Assembly (NCBI RefSeq): GCF_012844455.2
Contig: NZ_JABBCQ020000015.1
Coordinates: 62,001-126,000 of the forward strand
Reading direction: 5' to 3'
From: Comamonas suwonensis
GTDB lineage: Bacteria; Pseudomonadota; Gammaproteobacteria; Burkholderiales; Burkholderiaceae_C
Length of the DNA stretch: 64,000 nt
This document shows, in pieces, positions 36,538-45,264 of the stretch; positions within the stretch are counted from its first letter, which is position 1, and every line of letters begins with the position of its first letter. A model generated the notes under the pieces. The model saw only the letters and a list, made by a program, of their open reading frames with translations, was not told where the DNA came from and searched no databases. The position numbers were made by a program, and so were the translations under genes.

Positions 36538-37959
36538 ATGAAAAAACCTCGCTCCAGCATTACAAGCACTTCTAGTGCAAAGGCCCAATCTGAACCGCAA
36601 GCCGGTTTCAGCTTCAGCCAATCCTTTTTTGAAGGCCTGGTGGACCAGGCTCTGAAGCACGCCAAAAAGCTGGGTGCGACGGACGCCGGAGCCGAGGCTT
36701 CCGAAGGCTGCGGCCTCTCGGTCAGCGTCCGCAAGGGCGCGCTGGAGACGGTGGAACGCAATCGCGACAAGTCGCTGGGCGTGACCGTGTACCTGGGCCA
36801 GCGCCGTGGCAATGCCAGCACCTCGGACTTCTCTGAAGCCGCGATTCAGCAGACCGTGCAGGCGGCTTACGACATCGCCCGCTTCACCGCCGAAGACCCG
36901 TTTGCCAGCCTGCCTGACAGCGCCGATATTGCGCTGCCCGGCACGCACCGCGATCTGGAATTGTTCCACCCCTGGGATATCAGCAGCGAAGCCGCTGCCG
37001 AAATGGCCCTGCGCTGCGAAGAAGCAGCCTTCAAGACCCACCGCCGCGTGAGCAACAGCGAAGGTGCGGGTGTCTCGGCCCAGCAAAGCCATTTCTTTAC
37101 CGCACACACCAATGGTTTCCGGGGTGGCTATGCCAGCTCGCGCCACAGCCTGTCGGTGGCACCCATCGCCAAGCTGCCCGGCAAGAACGGCGAGATGCAG
37201 CGCGACTACTGGTACAGCTCCATGCGCAATGCGGCCGACCTGGCATCGCCAGAAGCCGTGGGCCGTTACGCCGCAGAGCGCACGTTGAGCCGCCTGGGCA
37301 GCCGCAAGATTCCCACCACTGAATGCCCGGTGCTGTTTGAATCGCCTCTGGCCGCAGGCCTGCTGGGTGGTTTTGTGCAGGCCATCAGCGGCGGTGCGCT
37401 GTACCGCAAGAGCACCTTCTTGCTGGATTCCATGGGCAAGCCCGTCTTTCCCAAGCACATCGACATTGAAGAAGATCCCTTCATCTTGGGCGGCAAGGGC
37501 AGCTCGCCCTTCGACGAAGAAGGCGTGCGCGTGCAGGCCCGCAAGGTGGTGGATACCGGCCGTGTGGAAGGCTACTTCCTCTCCAGCTACTCGGCGCGCA
37601 AGCTGGGTATGAAGACCACGGGCAATTCCGGTGGTTCGCACAATCTGGTCATGACTTCGCGCCGCACCAAGGCGGGCGACGATCTGGATGCCATGCTGAA
37701 AAAGCTGGGCACCGGCCTGTTCGTGGTCGAGTTGATGGGTCAGGGCGTGAACTATGTGACCGGTGACTATTCGCGCGGCGCAAGCGGCTTCTGGGTGGAG
37801 AACGGTGAAATCGCCTTCCCTGTGGATGAAATCACCATCGCAGGCAATATGAAGGACATGTTCAAGGGCATCGAAGCCATTGGTGCCGATGCCTATAACT
37901 ACGGTGCCAAGACCGTGGGCTCCATCCTCATCAATCGCATGAAGGTCGCGGGCAGCTGA
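36538..37959 (+). CDS. pmbA: Metalloprotease PmbA/TldE
   Basis: A 473-residue TldD/PmbA-family protein; with TldD it forms a heterodimeric metalloprotease that trims microcin B17 precursor and helps degrade unfolded CcdA. TldE lacks its own catalytic site. The N-terminal ALKHAKKLGATDAGAEASEG and C-terminal FWVENGEIAFPVDEITIAGN, NMKDMFKGIEAIGADAYNYG blocks are typical. ATG 36538 (MKKPRSSITST) was chosen; the frame opens 8 codons earlier. Length close to E. coli PmbA (450). tldD is not in the window. Confidence 0.94.
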   Translation: MKKPRSSITSTSSAKAQSEPQAGFSFSQSFFEGLVDQALKHAKKLGATDAGAEASEGCGLSVSVRKGALETVERNRDKSLGVTVYLGQRRGNASTSDFSEAAIQQTVQAAYDIARFTAEDPFASLPDSADIALPGTHRDLELFHPWDISSEAAAEMALRCEEAAFKTHRRVSNSEGAGVSAQQSHFFTAHTNGFRGGYASSRHSLSVAPIAKLPGKNGEMQRDYWYSSMRNAADLASPEAVGRYAAERTLSRLGSRKIPTTECPVLFESPLAAGLLGGFVQAISGGALYRKSTFLLDSMGKPVFPKHIDIEEDPFILGGKGSSPFDEEGVRVQARKVVDTGRVEGYFLSSYSARKLGMKTTGNSGGSHNLVMTSRRTKAGDDLDAMLKKLGTGLFVVELMGQGVNYVTGDYSRGASGFWVENGEIAFPVDEITIAGNMKDMFKGIEAIGADAYNYGAKTVGSILINRMKVAGS

Positions 37960-37988
37960 TGGCCTGATCTGTGCGGCGGATGCAGCCC

Positions 37989-38020
37989 AAGGCGAAGCGC
38001 GATGGCACTTCGCCTTTTTT
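37989..38020 (+). terminator. Terminator after pmbA
   Basis: AAGGCGAAG (37989-37997) pairs with CTTCGCCTT (38008-38016) followed by TTTT. Confidence 0.85.
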
Positions 38021-38024
38021 ATTG

Positions 38025-38105
38025 CCGCTGGGCCGCCCCCAAGGCAATCAGCGGCCCCTCGGGGGGGGACAGCGGCCACACGCCAGTGGGCAAGCGTGGG
38101 GGCTT
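38025..38105. repeat. G/C-rich palindrome-bearing intergenic element
   Basis: A block with GGGCCGCCCCCAAGGC, then CCCCTCGGGGGGG and a CACGCCAGTGGGCAAGCGTG hairpin-like part. Similar C-rich, G-rich blocks with CCCCTCGGGGGG recur between genes in Comamonadaceae genomes from memory; only one copy is seen here. It lies between the pmbA terminator and the LysR gene. Confidence 0.5.
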
Positions 38106-38137
38106 TTTTATTGGGCATTGCAGACACGGCCAGGATT

Positions 38138-38228
38138 TTTTGATAGCTGACTGTGCTGATTAATCAATGAATTCAGTATCTTTTAATACTGAAATCAATG
38201 TTTAGCAGGGGCTAGCTGCTATGGTTTT
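38138..38228. repeat. Palindromic intergenic element, diverged copy
   Basis: TTGATAGCTGACTGTGCTG and a facing GGCTAGCTGCTAT, with AATCAATGAATTC and GAAATCAATG between, form an extended inverted structure; AGTATC and GATACT-like AATACT pair in the centre. It resembles the TAGCTGCTA family of elements in this window. Confidence 0.5.
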
Positions 38229-38239
38229 AAGTTGCCCGC

Positions 38240-39166
38240 TCAGCAGCGATCAATCTTGCCGGCCTGATGGGCCTGCGCGATGAAGTCCATGAACGCCTTG
38301 GTGCGCAGCGGTATGTGCTTGTGGGTGGGCAGGGTCATCAGCACATGCAGGCGGCCCGTGATCCAGCCGGGCAGCACAGGCAGCAGCAGACCTTCGTTGA
38401 GAAACGGGCGGGCCGAATCCAGGGTGAATTCGGCGATGCCTGCGCCGTCGAGCACCATTTGCAAAATGCCTGCTGTCTGGCTGATGGTGATGGCGGCAGT
38501 CACTACGATGTCGTGTACCGGCGGCTCGCTGGTGGGCTGGTTGCTATGCCACAGCGAGAAGCTGTCGCGCTGCTGGCCCTCGCGGCGGCGCAGCACGCAT
38601 CTGTGCTGAGCCAGCTCATGAGGGGTCTGCGGTGCGCCATGCCGCTGGACGTAAGACGGTGCGGCGCAAAGAATGGCTTCGGATGTCGAGAGCTTGCGGG
38701 CCACGATGCTGGCATTGAAGTTCTCGAACACCTGCATGAACCCCAGGTCATAGCGGTTCATGTCGGGTGCCAGGTTTGAGTCGACATGCACATCGAGGGC
38801 AATACCCGGGTACTGCGTGCAAAAGTCGGCCGCCAGTGGCGAAATCAGTGCATCCGTGAGTGACGGGGTGGAGACGATGCGCAACACGCCAGACAAGGCG
38901 CTGGTGTTGCTTTGTACTTCGGTTGTGGCGCTGTCCACTGCTTTGAGAATTTCGCGCGCGCGGGTGGCATAGCGTTCGCCCGCAGGCGTCAGGCTGACGC
39001 TGCGTGTGGTGCGCTGCAGAAGCCGGGTGTCCAGCTGCTTTTCGAGTGCCGTCACATGACGTGTGACATGGGGCACGGTCATGGACAGACGGCGCGCAGC
39101 AGCGGTGAAGCCGCCTTCATCGATGACGGCCAGAAACACCGTCATGGTGTGTAAGCGATCAAGCAC
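38240..39166 (-). CDS. LysR-family transcriptional regulator
   Basis: A 308-residue LysR protein. The N-terminal winged helix (DRLHTMTVFLAVIDEGGFTA, LSMTVPHVTRHVTALEKQL) and coinducer-binding domain (SGVLRIVSTPSLTDALISPL, GAPQTPHELAQHRCVLRRRE) are complete. GTG 39166 has GAGGG upstream. It is divergent from the dehydrogenase operon across a 367-bp gap that contains a perfect palindrome, so it likely controls that operon and itself. Inducer unknown. Confidence 0.93.
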   Translation of the reverse strand: MLDRLHTMTVFLAVIDEGGFTAAARRLSMTVPHVTRHVTALEKQLDTRLLQRTTRSVSLTPAGERYATRAREILKAVDSATTEVQSNTSALSGVLRIVSTPSLTDALISPLAADFCTQYPGIALDVHVDSNLAPDMNRYDLGFMQVFENFNASIVARKLSTSEAILCAAPSYVQRHGAPQTPHELAQHRCVLRRREGQQRDSFSLWHSNQPTSEPPVHDIVVTAAITISQTAGILQMVLDGAGIAEFTLDSARPFLNEGLLLPVLPGWITGRLHVLMTLPTHKHIPLRTKAFMDFIAQAHQAGKIDRC

Positions 39167-39533
39167 AAGCCCTCATTTTCGAATAGCCACATGGCCTGGA
39201 ATTATTACGGATGCCGTAATAAAGCATTGTGTCAGGGTGCATTGGTGCACTCTTGTACAAGACGTACAGTGAGAGCAAGTGCAAACATCAGCCTTTTGCC
39301 TTTGCGCAATACGGCTCAAGTGCGGTCATCCCGCTCCAAATAACACCCTGCAACAGAGTGCTGTCCGGCCTCGCTGCCGCAGCAAGCTTTGTTTCTGAGC
39401 AGCTTGTAGTCAATCGCTGTCCTGCAAATGGCTTTGGGCAGCTGACAACTGATGACGATGTCCTATTGATTGGGGCGGTCTTTGTCACCTCAATAGGTGA
39501 TGTTGTGCACTGAAACACTGACCAATTCCTATC
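39167..39533. other. Divergent promoter region with no gene
   Basis: A 367-bp region between lysR and the dehydrogenase operon. It holds the operator candidate at 39202-39222 and, at about 39246-39268, nearby GTGCACTC, TTGTACAAG and GTAC motifs. No credible coding frame is present. Confidence 0.7.
39202..39222. promoter_or_regulatory. Perfect palindrome, candidate LysR operator
   Basis: TTATTACGG-ATG-CCGTAATAA is a perfect 9-bp inverted repeat with 3-bp spacer, 36 bp before the lysR start. LysR proteins usually bind dyads in such divergent regions; binding here is inferred. Confidence 0.6.
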
Positions 39534-40079
39534 ATGACCTCCACACCTCAATTCCCGACGTTCGGCCTGAGCCGTCGCCATCTGCTCGGTGGCGCGCTGG
39601 CGGCCGGCATGGCGCAACTGATCCCCGGCAGCTGGGCTGCTGATGCTCCTGCAACGGGTACTGACAGCTTCATGGCGCTGTCCCGTTATCTGACCGAGCG
39701 CGGCGATTTGCCGCAGGCGCAAGGTGCCAGACTGCTTGCCGCCCAGAACGAGCTGGACGGCAAGTTCAAAGGCAAGCTTGAAACTCTTTGGACATGGATT
39801 GGTGCCAGCCAGGTGGCGCTGGCCCATCTGAACGAGCGCCTCAAGGCCGAGCAGCCTGATCTGGCCGATGTCCCCATGAATGTGATGCAGCTCTGGTACC
39901 AGGGCATTGCAGGCAGCGGCACCGCCACACGTGTTGTGGCCTACGAGCACGCGCTCAATGCCGATGTGGTGGCCGACAGGCTGCGCCCACCTTCCTATGT
40001 TTACGGCGCATACGGCAGCTGGAGCAGCAACCCGACCACCTTCAAGCTGCAGCTCATCACGGCTCAGCCCAAGGCCTGA
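39534..40079 (+). CDS. Dehydrogenase small (gamma) subunit, Tat-exported
   Basis: A 181-residue small subunit of the FAD-dependent sugar dehydrogenase type (gluconate 2-dehydrogenase subunit 3 / sorbitol dehydrogenase family). The N-terminus carries a twin-arginine signal (LSRRHLLGGALAAGMAQLIPG), which would carry the cofactor-loaded catalytic subunit out as a passenger, as in the FAD glucose dehydrogenase complex. C-terminal motif PPSYVYGAYGSWSSNPT is typical. It is first in a three-gene operon: 36 nt before the catalytic subunit and then a triheme cytochrome c. Confidence 0.9.
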   Translation: MTSTPQFPTFGLSRRHLLGGALAAGMAQLIPGSWAADAPATGTDSFMALSRYLTERGDLPQAQGARLLAAQNELDGKFKGKLETLWTWIGASQVALAHLNERLKAEQPDLADVPMNVMQLWYQGIAGSGTATRVVAYEHALNADVVADRLRPPSYVYGAYGSWSSNPTTFKLQLITAQPKA

Positions 40080-40115
40080 AGCACAGCCCATTTATAAAAA
40101 TCCACGAGAAATACC

Positions 40116-41792
40116 ATGGCTGATTCCACTCTATCTGCAGACTTTGTCATTGTTGGTGCCGGCATCGTCGGCGCCATGATGGGCGCAAAGCTGGCTCGCT
40201 CCGGCGCTTCGGTGCTTATGCTTGAAGCTGGCGGCCCATCGGACCGCGGCGTTTTTGTCGCACGTTTTCACAACGCATCGCGTCGTGGCGACTGGATGAC
40301 TCCTTATCCGTCCATTCCCACGGCTCCGCACCCCATCTACCGACCTGAAGACAATAACTATTTTGAGCAGGCCGGTCCCGAGCCCTATAAAGCTGAGTAC
40401 ATCCGCCAGGTAGGCGGCACCAGCTGGCACTGGGCCGCTCAGGCCTGGCGCAATGTGCCCAACGACTTCCGCATCCGCAGCCTGTATGGCGTGGGCAAGG
40501 ACTGGCCTCTAGACTATGACGATTTGGAGCCCTACTACCAGGAAGTCGAAGAAATCATGGGTGTGGGCGGCTCGACCGAGACCGGCTCGCCCCGCAGCAA
40601 GCCTTTCCCCATGGGCGAAGTGGCAGTGCCTTATGCCATGCAGCGTCTGACGGATCGCTTGAAAGGCACGTTCGACGTGGTCAGTAACACCGTGGCGCGC
40701 AATAGCCGCAGCTTTGATGGCCGCCCCCCTTGCTGCGGTGCCAATAACTGCCAGCCCGTGTGTCCAATTGATGCGCAATACCACGGCGGTATCGCCGTAA
40801 AGCAGGCGCTGGCTGCAGGCGTGAAGATGCAGATTCATGCCAATGTGTTCCAGCTTGAGCATGACGACAAAGGTCGCATCGTGGCGGCCAACTATTACGA
40901 CGTGGACAAGAAGGTGCACCGCGTCACCGGCAAGACTTTCATCTTGGCATCCAACGGTATTGAGTCGCCGCGCCTGCTGCTGCTGTCCAAAAGCGATAAG
41001 TTCAAGAACGGCCTGACCAATGAGCACGATCAGGTCGGTCGCAATCTCATGGACCACCCCAGTACTTCTCTGACTTTTGATGCCGACGAGGATGTGTGGC
41101 TGGGCCGTGGCCCGCAAAGCCCCAGTTCCATCAATGCCATGCGCGATGGCTCGTTCCGCTCGGAACATGCGCCTTATCGCCTGGACTTCACCAATATCTC
41201 CCGCGTTGACGGTGCCACCAGCAGCCTGCTCAAGCAAGGCGTGTATGGCAAAGAGTTCGAGGAAAAGCTGCGCCATATCTCGGCGCGTGAAATGAGCGTG
41301 AAGAACGTGCTGGAAGTGCTGCCCAATCCGGAAAACCGCATCGCTTTGTCCGATGACAAGGACAGCATGGGCATTCCCAAGCCTCGTGCGCACTACCAGA
41401 TTGACGAATACACCTTCAAGGGTCACCAGCGTTCACAAAAGGATTTCGCCAAGATTGCCGATCTGATGGGGGCCACCAATCTGCGCTACACCAAGGACCA
41501 TGTCTATGCCAACAACCAGCATATCTGCGGCACCTTGAGCATGGGCAAGGATCCCAAGGAGTGCGTGGTTGACCAGTTCGGCCGCGCCTGGGATCACGAA
41601 AACCTGTACATGGCTTCTACCGGCCTGCTGCCCACATCGTCCACCTGCAATTCGACCGTGAATGCGCTGGCCGTAGCCATGCGCACTGCGGCCCACATCC
41701 TTGCGGAGAGTGGCGGCCCAGCCATGCTGCCGCGCAGCAACACGCAAGCGACCTGGAAGCCTCTGGTGCCCGCATGGCAGCCACAGGCCTGA
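40116..41792 (+). CDS. FAD-dependent GMC-type sugar dehydrogenase, catalytic subunit
   Basis: A 558-residue GMC oxidoreductase. The FAD-binding beta-alpha-beta motif is IVGAGIVGAMMGAKLARSG near the N-terminus. C-terminal motifs are HICGTLSMGKDPKECVVDQF and TGLLPTSSTCNSTVNALAVA. Cys206, Cys207, Cys212 and Cys216 (CCGANNCQPVC) match the spacing of the 3Fe-4S cluster in bacterial FAD glucose dehydrogenase. It has no signal of its own and is likely exported with the Tat subunit. Electrons pass from FAD via the cluster to the downstream cytochrome. The exact sugar (glucose, gluconate, sorbitol or other polyol) cannot be told. Confidence 0.92.
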   Translation: MADSTLSADFVIVGAGIVGAMMGAKLARSGASVLMLEAGGPSDRGVFVARFHNASRRGDWMTPYPSIPTAPHPIYRPEDNNYFEQAGPEPYKAEYIRQVGGTSWHWAAQAWRNVPNDFRIRSLYGVGKDWPLDYDDLEPYYQEVEEIMGVGGSTETGSPRSKPFPMGEVAVPYAMQRLTDRLKGTFDVVSNTVARNSRSFDGRPPCCGANNCQPVCPIDAQYHGGIAVKQALAAGVKMQIHANVFQLEHDDKGRIVAANYYDVDKKVHRVTGKTFILASNGIESPRLLLLSKSDKFKNGLTNEHDQVGRNLMDHPSTSLTFDADEDVWLGRGPQSPSSINAMRDGSFRSEHAPYRLDFTNISRVDGATSSLLKQGVYGKEFEEKLRHISAREMSVKNVLEVLPNPENRIALSDDKDSMGIPKPRAHYQIDEYTFKGHQRSQKDFAKIADLMGATNLRYTKDHVYANNQHICGTLSMGKDPKECVVDQFGRAWDHENLYMASTGLLPTSSTCNSTVNALAVAMRTAAHILAESGGPAMLPRSNTQATWKPLVPAWQPQA

Positions 41793-41807
41793 AGGAGGAC
41801 AGACACC

Positions 41808-43181
41808 ATGAACAAGACATTGATGAAATCCTCCTGGCTGGCTGTTGTCCTTGTGGCCGCAGCTCCTGCCTTCGCTGCAGAAAATTCGGATGTGGAGCGT
41901 GGTCGCTATCTCGCGACGGCTGGTGACTGTGTGGCCTGTCATACCGCGCCTGGCGGTAAATCCATGGCGGGTGGCCTGCCACTGGCCAGCCCGCTGGGGG
42001 CTATCTATTCGACCAACATCACGCCTTCCAAGACGCACGGCATTGGCAGCTATACGCTGCAGCAGTTCACCGATGCGCTGCGCCACGGCAAGCGTGCAGA
42101 TGGAGCAAATCTGTATCCGGCCATGCCTTATACAGCCTATGCCAAGACGACGGACGAAGACATCGCCGCCATGTACACCTACTTCATGCAGGGTGTGCAA
42201 CCCGTGGATGAGGCACCGGCCAAGCAGACCGCCTTGCCTTTTCCATTCAACATCCGCGCTTCGCTGGGTGTCTGGAATGCCATGTTCCTCGATGCGACAC
42301 CTTACAAGACCGATGCTTCGCAAACCCCGGAATGGAATCGCGGCGCATATCTGGCGCAAGGCCTGGCGCACTGCACGACCTGCCATACACCGCGAACGTC
42401 CTTGATGGCCGAGGATCTCAAACGAAACCTGAGCGGAGGGGACGTTGGCGGCTGGTATGCGCCCAACATCACATCGCACGCGGTCAGCGGCATTGGGGAC
42501 TGGACGCAGGATGAGCTGGTGGCTTACATGAGCGGCAAGCCTGTCCCTGGCAAAGGCCCTGCTGCAGGCCCTATGGCCGAGGCAGTGGATCACAGTCTCA
42601 AGCATTTGAGCCCGGATGACTTGAAAGCCATTGCCGTTTACATCAAGACCGTGCCGGCCGTGGACGATGGAAGCCTCAAGCAGCCAGCCGACAGCTTTGG
42701 TAAACAGACCGATGCGCTGGATACCCTGCGCGGTGTGGATCTGCCCAAGGATTACAACGCCATGACTGGCGCACAAATCTATGACGCTTACTGCGCCGCC
42801 TGCCACCAGGCTCAGGGCCAGGGGACAGAGGGAGGTGGCTTGCCCGGTTTGTTTCACAACACTTCGCTCGGCCACGCCAACAGCAACAATCTGGTGCAGG
42901 TTCTGTTGCATGGCATTGAGCGTCACGGCGCTGACACCGTCATGCCAGGCTTTGCCGATGAGCTGAGCGACAAGCAGATCACTGCGCTTGGCAACTATCT
43001 GCTGACCAACTACGGCAATCCCGCAGCCAAGGTCACAGAGCCACAAGTTGCGCAACTGCGCGACCCTGCCACCGCCGGTTCGAGCAGTAGTTTTCTGATG
43101 CTGGCCCGTGTGGGCATGGCGGTGGGCTTGGTGATCGTGCTGGGCGTCATTGCCTGGCTGCTGCGCCGCCGCAAGGCGTGA
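41808..43181 (+). CDS. Triheme cytochrome c subunit of sugar dehydrogenase
   Basis: A 457-residue membrane-anchored cytochrome c. Signal peptide SSWLAVVLVAAAPAFAAE; three heme-binding motifs at about residues 41 (CVACH), 189 (CTTCH) and 329 (CAACH); a C-terminal helix (GMAVGLVIVLGVIAWLL) anchors it to the inner membrane. This is the beta-subunit layout of FAD glucose/gluconate dehydrogenase, passing electrons to ubiquinone or a terminal oxidase. GGAGG lies upstream of ATG 41808. Third gene of the operon, ending at a strong hairpin. Confidence 0.94.
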   Translation: MNKTLMKSSWLAVVLVAAAPAFAAENSDVERGRYLATAGDCVACHTAPGGKSMAGGLPLASPLGAIYSTNITPSKTHGIGSYTLQQFTDALRHGKRADGANLYPAMPYTAYAKTTDEDIAAMYTYFMQGVQPVDEAPAKQTALPFPFNIRASLGVWNAMFLDATPYKTDASQTPEWNRGAYLAQGLAHCTTCHTPRTSLMAEDLKRNLSGGDVGGWYAPNITSHAVSGIGDWTQDELVAYMSGKPVPGKGPAAGPMAEAVDHSLKHLSPDDLKAIAVYIKTVPAVDDGSLKQPADSFGKQTDALDTLRGVDLPKDYNAMTGAQIYDAYCAACHQAQGQGTEGGGLPGLFHNTSLGHANSNNLVQVLLHGIERHGADTVMPGFADELSDKQITALGNYLLTNYGNPAAKVTEPQVAQLRDPATAGSSSSFLMLARVGMAVGLVIVLGVIAWLLRRRKA

Positions 43182-43204
43182 TGCCGAAGCTGTACTGAAA
43201 GAAA

Positions 43205-43238
43205 AAAGCCAGTCAGAAATCAATCTGACTGGCTTTTT
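43205..43238 (+). terminator. Terminator after dehydrogenase operon
   Basis: AAAGCCAGTCAGA (43205-43217) pairs perfectly with TCTGACTGGCTTT (43224-43236). It also faces the convergent regulator gene. Confidence 0.9.
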
Positions 43239-43253
43239 GAAGGAAGCAAGGGC

Positions 43254-43607
43254 TCAGCGTTCAGCTGCAGCCTCCACAATGCATTGGGAAAGTTTTTCAA
43301 AATGCTTGTGGGCATCCGGGCTGAGTTCAATTTGCTTGCGGCGCGCATCTTCGGTATCGGCCAGCAGGATCCAGCCTTTCTGGCGCATGGACTTGAGACG
43401 GGAATGAATGGTGGCAGGAGACCCCATCTCGCGCTGCGCCATCAGATCACGGACGCACAGCCGCTGCTGGCGTGTGCCAGCATTTGCGATTTGCTCCAGA
43501 AGGCGCTCCTCAAGAGGGTCCAGCAGGGGCAGGGCTGGCAATCCTCGTATGGATTCCGCCAGTTGCAGAAAACGTAGATAGATATCGGCGGACAAAGAGT
43601 TTTTCAT
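43254..43607 (-). CDS. Small winged-helix (MarR-like) regulator
   Basis: A 117-residue DNA-binding protein. The winged-helix core reads LEERLLEQIANAGTRQQRL, VRDLMAQREMGSPATIHSRL and KSMRQKGWILLADTEDARRK, resembling MarR-type regulators but shorter. The C-terminal helix ends EKLSQCIVEAAAER. ATG 43607 (MKNSLSADIYL) was chosen; the frame opens upstream across the start region of the next gene. Ligand and targets unknown. It faces the dehydrogenase operon. Confidence 0.82.
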   Translation of the reverse strand: MKNSLSADIYLRFLQLAESIRGLPALPLLDPLEERLLEQIANAGTRQQRLCVRDLMAQREMGSPATIHSRLKSMRQKGWILLADTEDARRKQIELSPDAHKHFEKLSQCIVEAAAER

Positions 43608-43702
43608 CACAAGCACGTAGCGGACAGAAAGACATCGGCTCTCAGACCAAAGGCGAGTGGATGATAGTACTGCCTCACGAGAAATATTGAACGGCAACAA
43701 GA

Positions 43703-44260
43703 ATGAAAAATATCGGCCAGCACTGCGCAATGGTCATCGTCACCATCGTGTTCTTTGTGGTGATGCTGGCTTTGAATGAGTGGCTCTTCAGTTCACTGGA
43801 GTTTGTGAGGGGGGTCAACTGGATTTATCTTCCTGCCGGTGTGCGCCTGCTGTGCACCTTGCTTTTTGCTGGCGCCGGCGGCGTGGGGCTGCTGATTGCT
43901 TCCTGGCTGGTCTGCTTTTTCTACTTCTTCCCCGATGACATGGCGCGTTCTTTTCTTGGCGGCATTGTGGCGGCGCTGGCACCTTATGCCATGTACCGGA
44001 TTGCCCGGCGCTGGATGGGACTGGGCCATGCGCTGAACAATCTCACCGCTTCACGGCTGCTGATTCTGAGCGTGCTGTATGCATTGTCCAATGCCGTGCT
44101 GCACCAGCTCGGCGGTTGGCTGATGGGACGTGGTCTGCACCCCGACCGCCTGCTGGTCATCGTGATAGGGGACTTGATGGGCACGCTGATCATTCTGTAC
44201 GGTGCCAAACTGGTGCTGACACTGATGCCCGCGCGGCGCAATCCTTATGAGCTGCAGTAG
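43703..44260 (+). CDS. Polytopic membrane protein of unknown function
   Basis: A 185-residue protein with about five helices: HCAMVIVTIVFFVVMLALNE, WIYLPAGVRLLCTLLFAGAG, GLLIASWLVCFFYFFP, LLILSVLYALSNAVLH and LLVIVIGDLMGTLIILYGAK. The NWIYLPAGVRLL pattern recalls the start of MASE1-type sensor domains, but no output domain follows. It is divergent from the winged-helix regulator; regulation by it is possible but unproven. Confidence 0.8.
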   Translation: MKNIGQHCAMVIVTIVFFVVMLALNEWLFSSLEFVRGVNWIYLPAGVRLLCTLLFAGAGGVGLLIASWLVCFFYFFPDDMARSFLGGIVAALAPYAMYRIARRWMGLGHALNNLTASRLLILSVLYALSNAVLHQLGGWLMGRGLHPDRLLVIVIGDLMGTLIILYGAKLVLTLMPARRNPYELQ

Positions 44261-44346
44261 CTTCCTGGGCGACAAGTCAGTCTGCGCTGCGGCTGCAATC
44301 CGTTCATACTTCAGCGCTTGCTGTTAATCATCGTTGTGACCGTTTT

Positions 44347-45264
44347 ATGAGTTCCGCATCTTCCCCCGCCACCGTCATGAGTCGTGCTGACTGGATCAGC
44401 GCCATCATCGTTATCGTGATCTGGGGTCTGAATTTCGTGGTCATGAAATGGGGCCTGGCCACGCTGTCGCCTTTGCTGCTATGCGCACTGCGCTTTGCGG
44501 CGGCATCGTTGCCATTGCTGCTGTTTGTGAAGCCTCCGGCCAATCTGTCCTGGGGTATTTTGGCGGGCTATGGGCTGGTTCAGGGTGTGGGGCAGTTTGG
44601 CCTGCTGTTCACAGGCATGAAATTGGGTATGCCCGCTGGCATGGCCTCGGTGGTGCTGCAGACCCAGGCTTTCATCACCATGCTGCTGGCGGCCGTCTTT
44701 TTGCATGAGAAGCCGCAGCGCTGGCAGTGGATCGGCCTGCTAATAGCCATTTCGGGACTGGTGCTGATCGGCGCGGCGCACGGCGATGGCGCAGCAGACA
44801 TGACTTTGCTGGGCTTTGTTCTGACGGTTGGCGCTGCCGCGATGTGGGCGATTTCCAATCTGCTGACCCGAGTCGCAGCCCGTCAAGGCTCGTATGAGCC
44901 GGCATCCTTCATTGTCTGGACCAGCGTATTCCCCACGATTCCTCTGTTGCTGCTGTCCTGGTGGATGGACGGCAGCGAGGCTGTCGTGACCCAGCTTCAG
45001 TCGATTGGCTGGCGTGAACTGGGTGTCATTGCCTATCTGGCATTCTTGTCAACTCTGCTGGGCTACGGCTTATGGACGCGTCTGCTGCAGCGCTATGCCG
45101 CCAGCACTGTGGCACCATTGTCGCTGCTGGTTCCGGTGATTGGCCTGCTGTCAGCCATGCTGCTCTTGGGCGAGGTGCCAAGTGGCCTGCAGTGGCTGGG
45201 AACATTGGGTGTGCTGCTGGGTATGATGGTCAACCAGTTTGGCGGACGCTGGCGTCGGCGCTGA
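44347..45264 (+). CDS. eamA: EamA-family exporter (drug/metabolite transporter)
   Basis: A 305-residue DMT transporter with ten predicted helices in two EamA repeats: WISAIIVIVIWGLNFVVMKW, MASVVLQTQAFITMLLAAVF and WIGLLIAISGLVLIGAAHGD, then a second repeat (LGFVLTVGAAAMWAISNLLT; VAPLSLLVPVIGLLSAMLLL). The N-terminal half resembles E. coli EamA (O-acetylserine/cysteine exporter); substrate is inferred. It stands alone and ends at a GCCCTGCA-type hairpin. Confidence 0.85.
   Translation: MSSASSPATVMSRADWISAIIVIVIWGLNFVVMKWGLATLSPLLLCALRFAAASLPLLLFVKPPANLSWGILAGYGLVQGVGQFGLLFTGMKLGMPAGMASVVLQTQAFITMLLAAVFLHEKPQRWQWIGLLIAISGLVLIGAAHGDGAADMTLLGFVLTVGAAAMWAISNLLTRVAARQGSYEPASFIVWTSVFPTIPLLLLSWWMDGSEAVVTQLQSIGWRELGVIAYLAFLSTLLGYGLWTRLLQRYAASTVAPLSLLVPVIGLLSAMLLLGEVPSGLQWLGTLGVLLGMMVNQFGGRWRRR

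Noticed and set aside
36394-38127. A 577-codon minus-strand open frame opposite pmbA
   Set aside because: Antisense to a well-recognised PmbA protein; composition typical of a shadow frame.
39229-39513. Small open frame in the lysR-dehydrogenase spacer
   Set aside because: No ribosome site, no recognised motif, and the region has operator-like palindromes instead.
41433-43223. A 596-codon minus-strand open frame opposite the cytochrome c gene
   Set aside because: Antisense to a triheme cytochrome with visible CXXCH motifs; no features of its own.
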